Of a stretch of DNA of 64,000 bases, positions 29,033 to 38,907 are shown in pieces. Source of the DNA: Azoarcus olearius (GTDB taxonomy: Bacteria > Pseudomonadota > Gammaproteobacteria > Burkholderiales > Rhodocyclaceae); the NCBI RefSeq assembly GCF_001682385.1, contig NZ_CP016210.1, forward strand, positions 3,844,001 to 3,908,000, written 5' to 3'. The notes under the pieces are model-generated. The model did not search any database and was not told where the DNA came from. It saw only the letters and a list, made by a program, of their open reading frames with translations. The number at the start of each line of letters is the position of its first letter. Position 1 is the first letter of the stretch. A program made the translations under genes and the position numbers.

Positions 29033-29212
29033 ATGGCCGACACGCCCTACAAGACCTACATGTGCCTGATCTGCGGCTTTATTTACGATGAAGCGGCAGG
29101 CCTGCCCGATGAAGGCATTCCTCCCGGCACCCGCTGGGAAGACATTCCCCCCAACTGGACGTGCCCCGAGTGCGAAGCCCGCAAAGAGGACTTCGAACTC
29201 GTCGAAATATGA
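29033..29212 (+). CDS. Rubredoxin
   Basis: A 59-residue one-iron electron carrier with four Cys ligands in two CxxC pairs: C11 and C14 (MCLICG) and C44 and C47 (WTCPECEA). The conserved aromatic core is intact (Y in FIYDEAAG, W35, W42). It is too short for most gene callers to rank but is a clear family match. A TAAGAT box about 60 bases upstream could be its -10 element. It stands directly ahead of the pilG operon, as in other Rhodocyclales, although no role in pilus control is known; rubredoxins mostly serve oxygenases or oxidative-stress reductases. Confidence 0.94.
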   Translation: MADTPYKTYMCLICGFIYDEAAGLPDEGIPPGTRWEDIPPNWTCPECEARKEDFELVEI

Positions 29213-29292
29213 CGTTTACGTCCGCCTTTCGTCGCACCGGGCAGGCCGCCCGTCGGCGTCGCGGGCCGGGCCACCTCACCGAGGGTTGAACC

Positions 29293-29679
29293 ATGGATCT
29301 GACCGGCCTCAAGGTCATGGTCATCGATGACAGCAATACGATCCGGCGCAGCGCCGAGATCTTCCTGGGCCAGGCCGGGTGTCAGGTCCTGCTTGCGGAA
29401 GACGGCTTTGACGCACTCGCCAAGATCACCGACCACCACCCCGACGTCATCTTCGTCGACATCATGATGCCGCGCCTGGACGGCTACCAGACCTGCGCGC
29501 TGATCAAGAAGAACCCGCGCCTGTCAGCCACCCCGGTCATCATGCTGTCGTCAAAGGACGGCCTCTTCGACCGCGCCCGCGGGCGCATGGTCGGGTCCGA
29601 CGAGTACCTCACCAAGCCCTTCACGAAGGACAGCCTGCTCAAGGCGGTTGCCACCTATACCGGCCGCGCACCGGCCTGA
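29293..29679 (+). CDS. pilG: Twitching motility response regulator PilG
   Basis: A 128-residue single-domain CheY-like receiver: acidic pair D12-D13, phosphoacceptor D56 (VIFVDIMMP), S86-S87 and K108 (LTKPF). It is the first gene of the Pil-Chp chemosensory set that tunes type IV pilus extension and cAMP levels in Pseudomonas. It lies 23 bases before pilH. PilG is placed by order (first receiver) and by the NTIRRSAEIFLGQAGC stretch typical of PilG. Confidence 0.94.
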   Translation: MDLTGLKVMVIDDSNTIRRSAEIFLGQAGCQVLLAEDGFDALAKITDHHPDVIFVDIMMPRLDGYQTCALIKKNPRLSATPVIMLSSKDGLFDRARGRMVGSDEYLTKPFTKDSLLKAVATYTGRAPA

Positions 29680-29702
29680 ACCCGTACGGAAGCACACGCA
29701 CG

Positions 29703-30068
29703 ATGCCGATCAACAAGATCCTCGTGGTCGACGACTCGCCGACCGAACGTCTCGCCCTTACCGAACTCCTGACGCGCCACGGCTACCAGGTGGCCACCGC
29801 CGAAAGCGGTGAAGAGGCGATCACCAAGAGCAAGAGCGAAAAGCCCGACCTGATCCTGATGGACGTGGTGATGCCGGGCATGAACGGCTACCAGGCAACG
29901 CGCACCATCTCGCGCGACGACGCCACCCGCAACATCCCGATCATCATGTGCACCAGCAAGGGGCTGGAAACCGACAAGATCTGGGGCATGCGCCAGGGCG
30001 CTTACGACTACCTGGTGAAGCCGGTCGAGCACAACGAACTGCTCGCACGCATCAAGTCCATCGGCTGA
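29703..30068 (+). CDS. pilH: Twitching motility response regulator PilH
   Basis: A 121-residue CheY-like receiver with D10-D11, phosphoacceptor D54 (LILMDVVMPGMNGYQATR), T84 and K106 (LVKPV). It is the second receiver of the Pil-Chp system and is thought to act as the retraction arm or a phosphate sink opposite PilG. It is closely packed between pilG and pilI (seven bases to pilI). Confidence 0.94.
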   Translation: MPINKILVVDDSPTERLALTELLTRHGYQVATAESGEEAITKSKSEKPDLILMDVVMPGMNGYQATRTISRDDATRNIPIIMCTSKGLETDKIWGMRQGAYDYLVKPVEHNELLARIKSIG

Positions 30069-30075
30069 ACACGAC

Positions 30076-30588
30076 ATGTCGAAGCGGATCAGCCTGCGCG
30101 AATTCCAGGAGAACCTGGTGCGCCGCCTCTCCGAGGCCCGCACCGGCGAGCGCCGCGGCCTGCTGGGCATCCAGGCGGGCGAGGAGAACTGGCTGATCGA
30201 CCTTGCCGAATCCGGCGAGGTGCTGCCGCCGCCGCCCCTGTCCACGGTTCCACTCACCCGCCCCTGGTATCGCGGCCTCGCCAACGTGCGCGGCACGCTG
30301 TACGGCGTGGTGGACCTATCCGCCTTCCACCAGGGCGCGCTGACCGCCCCCGGCGGCCAGTCGCGTCTGCTGCTGGTGGGCGCGCGCCACGGCGTCCATT
30401 GCGCGCTGCTGGTCAACCGCACGGCCGGGCTGCGCAGCCAGGAAGACTTCGAGCCGGACGATCGCGCCAGCGACGAGCGGCCGTGGGTCAAGGCCCGCCT
30501 GCGCGACCTGCAGAACCGGCTGTGGCTGCGCCTCGACGTGCCGGCACTGCTTGCCCATCCGGGCTTCCTCGACGCCGGGCTCGACTGA
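30076..30588 (+). CDS. pilI: CheW-like adaptor PilI
   Basis: A 170-residue CheW-domain protein that couples the PilJ receptor to the ChpA kinase. CheW features are LLGIQAGEENWLIDLAESGE near the start, the VRGTLYGVVDLSAFHQG loop (RG motif, where CheW has IRG) and the late RSQEDFEPDD. The start ATG (MSKRISLREFQENLVRRL) lies seven bases after pilH. Confidence 0.92.
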   Translation: MSKRISLREFQENLVRRLSEARTGERRGLLGIQAGEENWLIDLAESGEVLPPPPLSTVPLTRPWYRGLANVRGTLYGVVDLSAFHQGALTAPGGQSRLLLVGARHGVHCALLVNRTAGLRSQEDFEPDDRASDERPWVKARLRDLQNRLWLRLDVPALLAHPGFLDAGLD

Positions 30589-30639
30589 GTGCCGGCCGGA
30601 CTCCAAACACTCACATCCATTTGCGGCGGAGCACGCGTT

Positions 30640-32760
30640 ATGGCTTTCAAGCTCACCTTCGGCAAGAAAATGCTGGCTGCGGACGACCTTGTCTCCGACA
30701 CCACCATCATGGAAGCGCCTGGCACCCCTCCGCGGAAAGGCAAAGCGGCCAAGCCGCGCTCCAACCGCCCGGTCGGTGACCAGATCAAGGTTCTCGGCGC
30801 CCTCTTCGCCGGACTCGTTGCCGTCACCGCGGGCCTCGTCATCTATCAGGGCCGCCAGTCTGCACACGCCACCACCTACGTGGCGGCCGCCGGCGAAATG
30901 CAGATGCTGTCGCAGCAGATCGCCAAGTCGGCGCAGCTTGCGCTGCAAGGCAGCCCGGCGTCCTTCGCCGAACTGCGCAGCGGTAGCGCGCGCTTCACCA
31001 GCCTGCTGCAGGCGCTCGACCAGGGCGGCGACATCGACGGCGTGGGCGTGCCGTCCATTCCCGACAGCAGCCGCGCCCAGCTCGATGCGCTGGCCGAAAC
31101 CTGGAGCAAGTCGGCCAAGGACACGGAACAACTGCTGGCCCAGGAAAAGAACCTGATCACCCTCGACGCGGCAGTCGACGCGATCAATGCCGGCAACGCC
31201 AACCTGCTCGACCTCACCGAGCAGATTGCCTCCCTCAAGCTCCAGGCCGGTGCGCCGGCGCGCGAGATCGCCACCGCCAACCACGCGGTGATGCTGACCC
31301 AGCGCATCGCCAAGAACGCCAATGCGCTGCTGGTCGCCGACGCCATCGACCCGGAAACCGCGTTCGTGCTCGGCAAGGACACCAACACCTTCCGCGAGCA
31401 GATCGAACTGCTCGGCCGCATGTCCGGCGACGCCGACCTGCGCAACCGCGTCGCCGCGCTGGAGGAAGCGGCCCAGGGGACGATGACCGCCGTCACCAAC
31501 ATGCTGGGCAACATCCAGCTGCTGGTGCAGGCCAAGCAGGCCGGCGCGCGCATCTTCCGCGACGCCACGCCCTTGCTCGCCCGCACCGGCGAACTTGCCG
31601 ACGCGCTCAACAGCAGTTCGCGCGGCTTCAACCCGTTGTCCGCGCTGATCGCCCTGACTGCGCTCGCCGGACTGGGCGTGCTGGCGAAAATGGCCAAGAT
31701 CTACAGCGACGACCTTGCCTCGCGCCGTACCGAATCCGAAACCCAGCGCCAGGCCGCCGAGAACGAACGCAACCTGACCCAGCAGGCCATCCTGCGGCTG
31801 ATGAACGAGATGGGCGACCTCGCGGACGGTGACCTCACGATCCGCGCCACGGTGACCGAAGACATCACCGGTGCGATCGCCGACTCGGTGAACTACACCA
31901 TCGAAGAACTCTCGGTGCTGGTCCGCCGCATCAACGACGCCGCGGTGCGGGTGACCGCGGCCACGCAGTCCGCGCAGAAGACCTCGAACGAACTGCTCGG
32001 CGCCACCGAGCGCCAGACCCGCGAAATCGAGGAAGCCGGCGACACCGTCGAGCGGATGGCGCAGTCGATGGCGGAATCCTCCGAGCGCGCCCTGCAGTCC
32101 GCGCAGGTCGCGCGTCGCTCGCTCGATTCGGCGCGCAAGGGGGCGGATGCGGTGGAGAACACCATCAAGGGCATGAACGAGATCCGCGAGAAGATCCAGG
32201 AGACCTCCAAGCGCATCAAGCGCCTCGGCGAATCGTCGCAGGAGATCGGCGAAATCGTGGAACTGATCTCGGACATTACCGAGCAGACCAACGTGCTCGC
32301 GCTCAACGCCGCCATCCAGGCTGCCTCGGCGGGCGAAGCCGGCCGCGGCTTCACGGTGGTTGCGGAAGAAGTGCAGCGGCTGGCGGAGCGTTCCGCCGAA
32401 GCAACCAAGCAGATCGCGGCGATCGTGAAGACGATTCAGACCGACACCCAGGACGCCGTCGGCGCAATGGAAAACGCCACCCGCGACGTGGTCGAGGGCG
32501 CCCAGCTGTCCGATGCCGCCGGCAAGGCGCTGGCCGAGATCGGCGAGGTGTCGATGGAAACCGCCCGCCTCATCGAGCAGATTTCGAACGATACGCAGCA
32601 GCAGGCTTCCACCGCCGTGCGCGTGGCCGGCACGATGAAGGACATTCTCGCGATTACCGAACAGACCACGCTCGGCACCAAGCAGACCGCGGTCTCCATC
32701 GGCCAGCTCGCCGACCTCGCGGTCGAACTGAAGGGTTCCGTTTCCGGCTTCAAGGTCTGA
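30640..32760 (+). CDS. pilJ: Methyl-accepting chemoreceptor PilJ of the Pil-Chp system
   Basis: A 706-residue receptor. A transmembrane segment near residues 47-66 ([20 protein letters not shown]) follows a cytoplasmic lead. A periplasmic region with two PilJ-type sensor modules follows ([18 protein letters not shown] and [16 protein letters not shown] share the [12 protein letters not shown] motif). A second membrane segment lies near 328-350, then HAMP and a signalling domain whose tip reads [20 protein letters not shown]. The duplicated motif is typical of the type IV pili methyl-accepting domain. In Pseudomonas PilJ senses surface contact through PilA. ATG 30640 ([11 protein letters not shown]) is chosen; the 51-base gap from pilI carries its ribosome-binding site. 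Confidence 0.94.
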   Translation: MAFKLTFGKKMLAADDLVSDTTIMEAPGTPPRKGKAAKPRSNRPVGDQIKVLGALFAGLVAVTAGLVIYQGRQSAHATTYVAAAGEMQMLSQQIAKSAQLALQGSPASFAELRSGSARFTSLLQALDQGGDIDGVGVPSIPDSSRAQLDALAETWSKSAKDTEQLLAQEKNLITLDAAVDAINAGNANLLDLTEQIASLKLQAGAPAREIATANHAVMLTQRIAKNANALLVADAIDPETAFVLGKDTNTFREQIELLGRMSGDADLRNRVAALEEAAQGTMTAVTNMLGNIQLLVQAKQAGARIFRDATPLLARTGELADALNSSSRGFNPLSALIALTALAGLGVLAKMAKIYSDDLASRRTESETQRQAAENERNLTQQAILRLMNEMGDLADGDLTIRATVTEDITGAIADSVNYTIEELSVLVRRINDAAVRVTAATQSAQKTSNELLGATERQTREIEEAGDTVERMAQSMAESSERALQSAQVARRSLDSARKGADAVENTIKGMNEIREKIQETSKRIKRLGESSQEIGEIVELISDITEQTNVLALNAAIQAASAGEAGRGFTVVAEEVQRLAERSAEATKQIAAIVKTIQTDTQDAVGAMENATRDVVEGAQLSDAAGKALAEIGEVSMETARLIEQISNDTQQQASTAVRVAGTMKDILAITEQTTLGTKQTAVSIGQLADLAVELKGSVSGFKV

Positions 32761-32794
32761 AACCACCGTCGCACCAGCAGTTAGGAAAGCCGCC

Positions 32795-35700
32795 ATGACG
32801 CACGCCACCGAAGCGGACCTCGGTCCGCTCACCTGGGTCAAGAGCGAGATCGACGCGGCCCTCGGCCGCGCCGCCGCCGCGCTCGACGAAGCGGCCCGCG
32901 CCGACAACGACGCCTCGCGCCTCGCCTTCGCCCAGACCCATCTGCACCAGGCCCGCGGGGCGCTGTCCATCGTCGGCCTCGACGGCCTCACCCAGTTTGC
33001 CGACGGGCTGGGCCAGTTACTGGGCGCGATGGGGCGTGGCGAATGCGCGCTCGGCGCAGATACGCTGGCGCTGTGCAAACGTGCGCTGGCCGCGCTCGGC
33101 AACTATCTGGAAGAACTCGCGCACGGGGTGCCTGACCAGCCACTGCGGCTGGCGCGCCTGTATGCCGAACTCGCCGCGGCGCGCGGCGACACCGGCGCCT
33201 CCGCCGCCGATCTCTTCTACCCCGATCTTTCCGTGCGCCCGCCGCGGCGCAGCGTCGAACCCGCGATCGGGCTCGACGTACAGCCCCAGCTCCGTGCACT
33301 GCGCGCGCGCTTCGAGCGCGGCCTGCTGGAATGGCTGAAGGCGCCGCAGAACCCGGGCGGCGCGCAGGCGATGCGCGAAGCGGTGAGCGGCATCGAAGCC
33401 TTGCAGACCAGCGCTCCCGCGCGCGCCCTGTGGTGGGCCAGCATCGCGTTCTTCGACGGGCTCGCCGCCGGCAGCGTGCCGGTCGATCCCACCATCAAGC
33501 GGCAATGCACCCAGCTCGACGCCCAGATGCGGCGCCTGATGGCGGGCAACACCGTCGTGCCGGACCGGCTGATGCGCGACCTGCTCTACCGCATCGCCAC
33601 CATGCCGGCCACCACCGAACACCAGCGCGCGGTCAAAGCACTGTGGCAACTGGAGGCGCTGTTCCCCGCGCCCGGTACCGAGATCAGCGAAACGCCGCTG
33701 GCACCGCTGCGCCAGGAGCTACGCAGCCGTTTCGCCGCGTTGCGCGAACTGTGGGACGAATTCAGCGCCGGCACCGCGGCCGCGCTGCCCCGCTTCGACA
33801 GCGGCCTGACCGAATTGCGCGGCCCCGCCCATCAACTGGGCCACCCCGCGTTCGACCGCCTGCTCGCCGGCATGAGCAGCTTCGCGCAATGGCTGCGCAA
33901 GGACCCGCTGCGATTTTCCGACACGGTCGCGCTCGAATTCGCAACCGCGCTGCTGCTGGCCGACGCCGCGCTCGAACGCGGCACCACCGATGGCGGCTTC
34001 GCCGCGCAGGTAGACAACGCGCTTGCCCGGCTCTCGGCGCTTGCACGCGGCGAAACCTTGAGCGGTGCGGACGCCAGTGCCGCGCTCGACGCGGCCCGCC
34101 GCAATCAGGAAAAGGAAGCGCTGGGCCAGCTCTCGCGCGAGATTCTCGGCAGCCTCGCCCATATCGAGCAGGCGCTGGACGACTTCTTCCGCGACCAGTC
34201 CAAGCGCGCGCCCCTGCAGCAGCTCGCCGCCCCGCTGCAGCAGCTCGAAGGCTTGCTCTCCCTGCTGGGCGAAGACGAGGCGATCGCGCTGGTGCACGAA
34301 GCCGGCGCCACGATCGCGCGCTTCGCCGACGAGACCATCGAAACCGACCCGGCGGAATTCCAGGATCTGGCGCACAAGCTCTCCGCGCTGGGTTTCTTCG
34401 TGGAATCGCTGCAGCGCGGCCGCCGCAGCCTGCAGTCCTTCCTCGCCCCCGAGAGCGCCGCCGAGCAGCCCGCTGAAATCGAAGCCGCGCCCGCCGTTCC
34501 CGAAACGCCGCGCGCTGCGGAAGCGCCGGTGCAAGCGGCCGGCGAAGCGCCTCCTCCGGCGCCCGAGGCGCCCGTCACACCCGCTGCGGACGTTGTGGAA
34601 GCCCCGGTGGTGCCGGTCGCCCCGCCGATTGAACCGGTTGTGGAAGCGGCGACGAAACCGGTGCCCGCCGCCGAGCCCGCAGCAACGGCCGAAGCCTTCG
34701 AAGCGACGACACCCGAGGCGGTGCCGATTCCGCCCCCGCCGGCCGAAACGCGCAAACTCATCGAAGAAGCCAGCGAAGCGGAGATCGACGCGGAGTTGCT
34801 GGGTATCTTCATCGAGGAAGCCCACGAGGTGCTCGACACCATCGGCGAGCATCTCGAACTGTCCCGCACTGCGCCCACCGAGCGCGACAACCTCACCGCA
34901 ATCCGCCGCGGCTTCCACACGCTCAAGGGCAGCGGGCGCATGGTCGGCCTGCGCGAGCTGGGCGAAGCCGCCTGGGGTCTGGAGCAGACGCTCAACCGCT
35001 GGCTGCAGCTCGAATGGCCGCCGACCCCGGCGCTGCATCACCTGATCGACGCCGGCCGCAACCTCTTTGCCGACTGGGTCCGCCAACTGGAAAGCGGTGG
35101 CCCCCTCGGCCGCGACGCTACCGCCCTGCTGGCAGAAGCCGCCCGCCTGCGCGAAAGCGGCGAACCCGTGACCGAACCCGCCGCCGCGGTGTCGCAGCCC
35201 GCCGACGCGCCCTCCGCGCCGTCCATCGAAGAAATCTCGCTCGAAACGGCGCTCGAATTCCCCGATCTCGCCCTCGCCGACAACGGCGAAATCCTGCCCT
35301 TTGAGGCACCACGCGAGACGACGCCGGCGTTCCACGCCGAAGACACGCTGCTCGACGGCCGCCTCGACCACCTCGAGGACGAGATCGACGTGGTCACCGG
35401 CACCACGCTCGATTTCCAGGCACTCATCGCACCCGACGACGCCGCAACCGAGGCGCCGCCTCCCGCCGTCGAGGTGGAAGAGCTGACGCTGACCGCCGGT
35501 TTCGAGACGCCGCTGACGGCCGAGGAAGCGCCCTCCGCGCCCGCACTGGAAGAGCCTGCGCTGGAAGAACCCGCGCGCGACGAAGCAGCGCTCGAGCCGC
35601 CGGCTGCGGAGCCGCTCCTCGAACTGGATGCGGAATTCTCGCTGGATGAACTGCTGCTGCCCGAGCCGGAACTGACCCCCTTGGCGGGCGGAGTGGACGA

Positions 35701-38700
35701 ACTCCCGGGCGCCACCGCGCTGCCGCCGCAGGACGAACTGCTGCTGCCGGAGCCGGTCGCCCTGGAAGCCGAGCCCTCGCCCCCCGAAGCACTACTGCCG
35801 GAGCCGGCGGAGGTCGCCGCCGCGGCAGCCATCGAGGAAGTCGAGCTGGAGGACCTTGCGCTCGAGATCCCCGATCTCGACGACGCGACCGCTTCGGCGC
35901 TGCTGCCCGCCTTCGACGCGACGCCCGCCGAAGCCGCGGCGGAGGCCGACGCAGGCGAACTCGCAGATGCTGGCATCATTCCGCCGCTAGCACCGCCATC
36001 GCCCCAGGAGGACGAGCCAGCCGCAGCAGCGGGCGCCGCGCCAGCGGAACCCCCTGCCCTGCCCGACGCGGGCGCCGAGCTGACCGATGAAGCGCCTCCG
36101 CCGCCAGCCCCCGCGCCGGTCTACGAGACAGCCATGCCGGCGCTCAACCCGGCCGACCAGGTCCGCATCGGCGACGTCGACATTTCCCGCCCGCTGTTCG
36201 ACCTCTACCTTGCAGAGGCGCGCCACCACATCGGCGTCCTCCATGGCGAGCTTGCACGCCTGGCCGCCAACCCAACGCTGCTGCCGCCGGAAACGGCGGT
36301 GCGCGCCGCGCATACGCTGGCGGGGATTTCGGGTACCGCACGGCTCAGCCCGCTCCATGTGCTGGCGCGCGCACTCGAACACGCGCTCGAACGGCTCGCC
36401 GACCTCGGTCAGCGCCCCGCCGAAGACGAGGTGGCCTTGTTTGGCAGCGTGGTCGATACGCTGGAGGCGATGCTCGCGGAGGTGACGCTGCGGCGCATGC
36501 CCTTGCCCGTGCCGGAGATGGTCGAGCAACTGGAACAGATCGGCCGTCGCGTCGAACTGAGCGCCCAGCCGGAAACCGCGCCGGAACCCGAACTGCCCTC
36601 GCTGCCCCCGCTGGCGGCCGAACCGCCCTCTGCGCCGCCTCCGGTCCACGACGACGTGGACGCACAGTTGCTGCCGATCTTCCTCGAGGAAGCGGCCGAA
36701 CTCGTCAGCCAGTTGCACGCCACGCTGCGTAGCTGGCAAGCCGACCCCGCCGCGGCCGAACCGGCGAAGGCCACCGCACGCCTGCTGCACACCCTCAAGG
36801 GCAGCGCGCGCATGACCGGCGCGATGACGCTGGGCGAGCACGTCCATCTGCTCGAATCCCGTCTCGAAGCCACGCTGAAGGGCGGCCAGGACCCGGCCGA
36901 GACCCTGCTGGAAGAGCTGGCCAACGGGGTCGACCACGCCGAGCAGATGATCGACGCGATCGCGAGCGGCGGCCGCGTCGAGGTGCCGGCGGCGCCCGCA
37001 GCAAGTGCTGCCGGCGGCCCCGAGGCCGCCGAGACGGCCGCGGAGAGCGAAGGCGCGGCCACCTCCGCGACGCTGCGGGTGCGCGCCGATCTGGTGGATC
37101 GCTTCGTGAACGAGGCCGGCGAAATCGGCATCGCCCGCACCCGTATCGAGGGCGAGCTGCGCACGCTGCGGCGCTCGCTGCTCGACCTCACCGAGAACGT
37201 CATCCGCCTGCGCAATCAACTGCGCGAGGTCGAAATCCAGGCCGAAGTGCAGATGCAGTCGCGCATCGCGCACGCCGAAACCCGCCACGCGAGCTTCGAC
37301 CCGCTGGAAATGGACCGCTACACCCGGCTGCAGGAACTCACCCGGATGATGGCGGAGAGCGTCAACGACGTCACCACCGTGCAGCAGAACCTGCTGAAGA
37401 ACCTCGACGGCGCCGACATCGCGCTGCACGGGCAGGCGCGGTTGTCACGCGAGTTGCAGCAGGCGCTGATGCGGGTGCGCATGCTCCCGTTCGACAGTCT
37501 CGCCGACCGCCTGTACCGCGTTGTGCGGCAAGGAGCCAAGGATCTCGGCAAGCGTGCCAACCTCGACATCCGCGGCGGCCGCATCGAGGTCGATCGCGGG
37601 GTGCTGGAGCACATGGTGGCGCCGCTGGAGCACCTGCTGCGCAACTCGCTCGCTCACGGCATCGAGACACCCGAGGCGCGCCGCGCCGCGGGCAAGCCCG
37701 ACCTCGGCCAGATCACGCTGACCGTAAGCCAGGAAGGCAACGAAATCGCGATCGAACTGGCCGACGACGGCGCCGGCCTGGACTTCGGCCGCATCGCGCA
37801 ACGGGCACGCGAGAGCGGGCTGCTCGGCGCCGACGAGGCGCCCGACGAGCGGCGCCTGACCAACCTCATCTTCGTCCCCGGCTTCTCCACCGCGGGCGCC
37901 GTTTCAGCCGTCGCCGGCCGCGGCGTCGGCATGGACGTGGTGAAAGCGGAAACGGCCGCGGTGGGCGGACGCATCGACGTCAGCAGCGAACGCGGCAAGG
38001 GCGCGCTATTCCGCATCTACCTGCCGCTTACGCTTGCGGTAACCCAGGCGCTGCTGGTGCGCGCCGGGGGACGCACCTACGCGATTCCGTCGAGCATGGT
38101 CGCGCAGGTCATGGAACTCAAGCCGGACGCGCTCGGCCGCCTGATCACCGACGGCGGGAGCGAATGGCTGGGTCAGCGCTACGACTACAGCTACCTGCCC
38201 CGGCTACTGGGCGACGGCGTCACGCAGCCGGTGGTGCAGCGCTACAACTGGATCCTGCTGCTGCGCGCCGGTGCGCAGACGCTGGCCCTGCACGTGGACG
38301 AACTGCGCGGCAACCAGGAAATCGTGGTCAAGAACGCGGGGCCGCAGCTCGCCCGCATCATCGGCATGTCCGGCGCCACCGTGCTGGGCGACGGCGAGAT
38401 CGTGCTGATCCTGAACCCGGTGGCGCTGGCCAGCCGCCAGCTGGGCCACCCCGACACGGCGGCGCTGCCGCCGGGGACTGCTGCGGCGCCCGCGCCGGCA
38501 CGTGTTCCCACGGTGATGGTGGTCGACGATTCGCTGACCGTGCGCAAGATCACCGGCCGCCTGCTCGAACGCGAGGGTTATCGCGTGATCACCGCGAAGG
38601 ATGGCGTGGATGCGCTGGAAAAGCTGATCGACACGATTCCAGACGTCGTGCTGTCGGACATCGAGATGCCGCGCATGGACGGTTTCGATCTGGTCCGCAA

Positions 38701-38881
38701 CATCCGCGCCGATGCCCGTACCCACGGCGTGCCGGTGATCATGATCACCTCGCGGCTGGCGGACAAACACCGCAGCTACGCGCAGGAAGTGGGTGCCAAC
38801 CACTACCTAGGCAAGCCTTACCAGGAAGAGGAGCTGCTTGCGCTGATCGCGGGCTACACCGCCGCAGCCGCGCACGCCTGA
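32795..38881 (+). CDS. chpA: ChpA/PilL hybrid chemotaxis kinase with multiple Hpt domains
   Basis: A 2028-residue kinase that phosphorylates PilG and PilH. The first 550 residues are helical and FimL/ChpA-like without a clear phospho-His. Three Hpt domains follow with candidate phosphorylated histidines H708 (GFHTLKGSG), H1173 (AAHTLAGISG) and H1332 (LLHTLKGSARM). They are separated by long Pro/Ala/Glu-rich linkers (about 555-660 and 800-1120). A CheA-type dimerisation and HATPase core follows (N box LEHLLRNSLAHGIE near 1608, GRGVGMDVVK), then a CheW domain and a C-terminal receiver with D1955 (VVLSDIEMPRMDG). Pseudomonas ChpA is larger, with eight Xpt domains; this version is reduced. It is the last gene of the operon and converges on the photolyase. 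Confidence 0.94.
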   Translation: MTHATEADLGPLTWVKSEIDAALGRAAAALDEAARADNDASRLAFAQTHLHQARGALSIVGLDGLTQFADGLGQLLGAMGRGECALGADTLALCKRALAALGNYLEELAHGVPDQPLRLARLYAELAAARGDTGASAADLFYPDLSVRPPRRSVEPAIGLDVQPQLRALRARFERGLLEWLKAPQNPGGAQAMREAVSGIEALQTSAPARALWWASIAFFDGLAAGSVPVDPTIKRQCTQLDAQMRRLMAGNTVVPDRLMRDLLYRIATMPATTEHQRAVKALWQLEALFPAPGTEISETPLAPLRQELRSRFAALRELWDEFSAGTAAALPRFDSGLTELRGPAHQLGHPAFDRLLAGMSSFAQWLRKDPLRFSDTVALEFATALLLADAALERGTTDGGFAAQVDNALARLSALARGETLSGADASAALDAARRNQEKEALGQLSREILGSLAHIEQALDDFFRDQSKRAPLQQLAAPLQQLEGLLSLLGEDEAIALVHEAGATIARFADETIETDPAEFQDLAHKLSALGFFVESLQRGRRSLQSFLAPESAAEQPAEIEAAPAVPETPRAAEAPVQAAGEAPPPAPEAPVTPAADVVEAPVVPVAPPIEPVVEAATKPVPAAEPAATAEAFEATTPEAVPIPPPPAETRKLIEEASEAEIDAELLGIFIEEAHEVLDTIGEHLELSRTAPTERDNLTAIRRGFHTLKGSGRMVGLRELGEAAWGLEQTLNRWLQLEWPPTPALHHLIDAGRNLFADWVRQLESGGPLGRDATALLAEAARLRESGEPVTEPAAAVSQPADAPSAPSIEEISLETALEFPDLALADNGEILPFEAPRETTPAFHAEDTLLDGRLDHLEDEIDVVTGTTLDFQALIAPDDAATEAPPPAVEVEELTLTAGFETPLTAEEAPSAPALEEPALEEPARDEAALEPPAAEPLLELDAEFSLDELLLPEPELTPLAGGVDELPGATALPPQDELLLPEPVALEAEPSPPEALLPEPAEVAAAAAIEEVELEDLALEIPDLDDATASALLPAFDATPAEAAAEADAGELADAGIIPPLAPPSPQEDEPAAAAGAAPAEPPALPDAGAELTDEAPPPPAPAPVYETAMPALNPADQVRIGDVDISRPLFDLYLAEARHHIGVLHGELARLAANPTLLPPETAVRAAHTLAGISGTARLSPLHVLARALEHALERLADLGQRPAEDEVALFGSVVDTLEAMLAEVTLRRMPLPVPEMVEQLEQIGRRVELSAQPETAPEPELPSLPPLAAEPPSAPPPVHDDVDAQLLPIFLEEAAELVSQLHATLRSWQADPAAAEPAKATARLLHTLKGSARMTGAMTLGEHVHLLESRLEATLKGGQDPAETLLEELANGVDHAEQMIDAIASGGRVEVPAAPAASAAGGPEAAETAAESEGAATSATLRVRADLVDRFVNEAGEIGIARTRIEGELRTLRRSLLDLTENVIRLRNQLREVEIQAEVQMQSRIAHAETRHASFDPLEMDRYTRLQELTRMMAESVNDVTTVQQNLLKNLDGADIALHGQARLSRELQQALMRVRMLPFDSLADRLYRVVRQGAKDLGKRANLDIRGGRIEVDRGVLEHMVAPLEHLLRNSLAHGIETPEARRAAGKPDLGQITLTVSQEGNEIAIELADDGAGLDFGRIAQRARESGLLGADEAPDERRLTNLIFVPGFSTAGAVSAVAGRGVGMDVVKAETAAVGGRIDVSSERGKGALFRIYLPLTLAVTQALLVRAGGRTYAIPSSMVAQVMELKPDALGRLITDGGSEWLGQRYDYSYLPRLLGDGVTQPVVQRYNWILLLRAGAQTLALHVDELRGNQEIVVKNAGPQLARIIGMSGATVLGDGEIVLILNPVALASRQLGHPDTAALPPGTAAAPAPARVPTVMVVDDSLTVRKITGRLLEREGYRVITAKDGVDALEKLIDTIPDVVLSDIEMPRMDGFDLVRNIRADARTHGVPVIMITSRLADKHRSYAQEVGANHYLGKPYQEEELLALIAGYTAAAAHA

Positions 38882-38907
38882 GCGGCCGGGGGTCGCCCCT
38901 CGGCCGC

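Noticed and set aside
30316-33102. A 928-codon open frame antisense to pilJ and the start of chpA
   Set aside because: It mirrors the real genes codon for codon in GC-rich DNA; its composition is His/Gly/Arg-rich with no domain, and the sense-strand genes are unmistakable.
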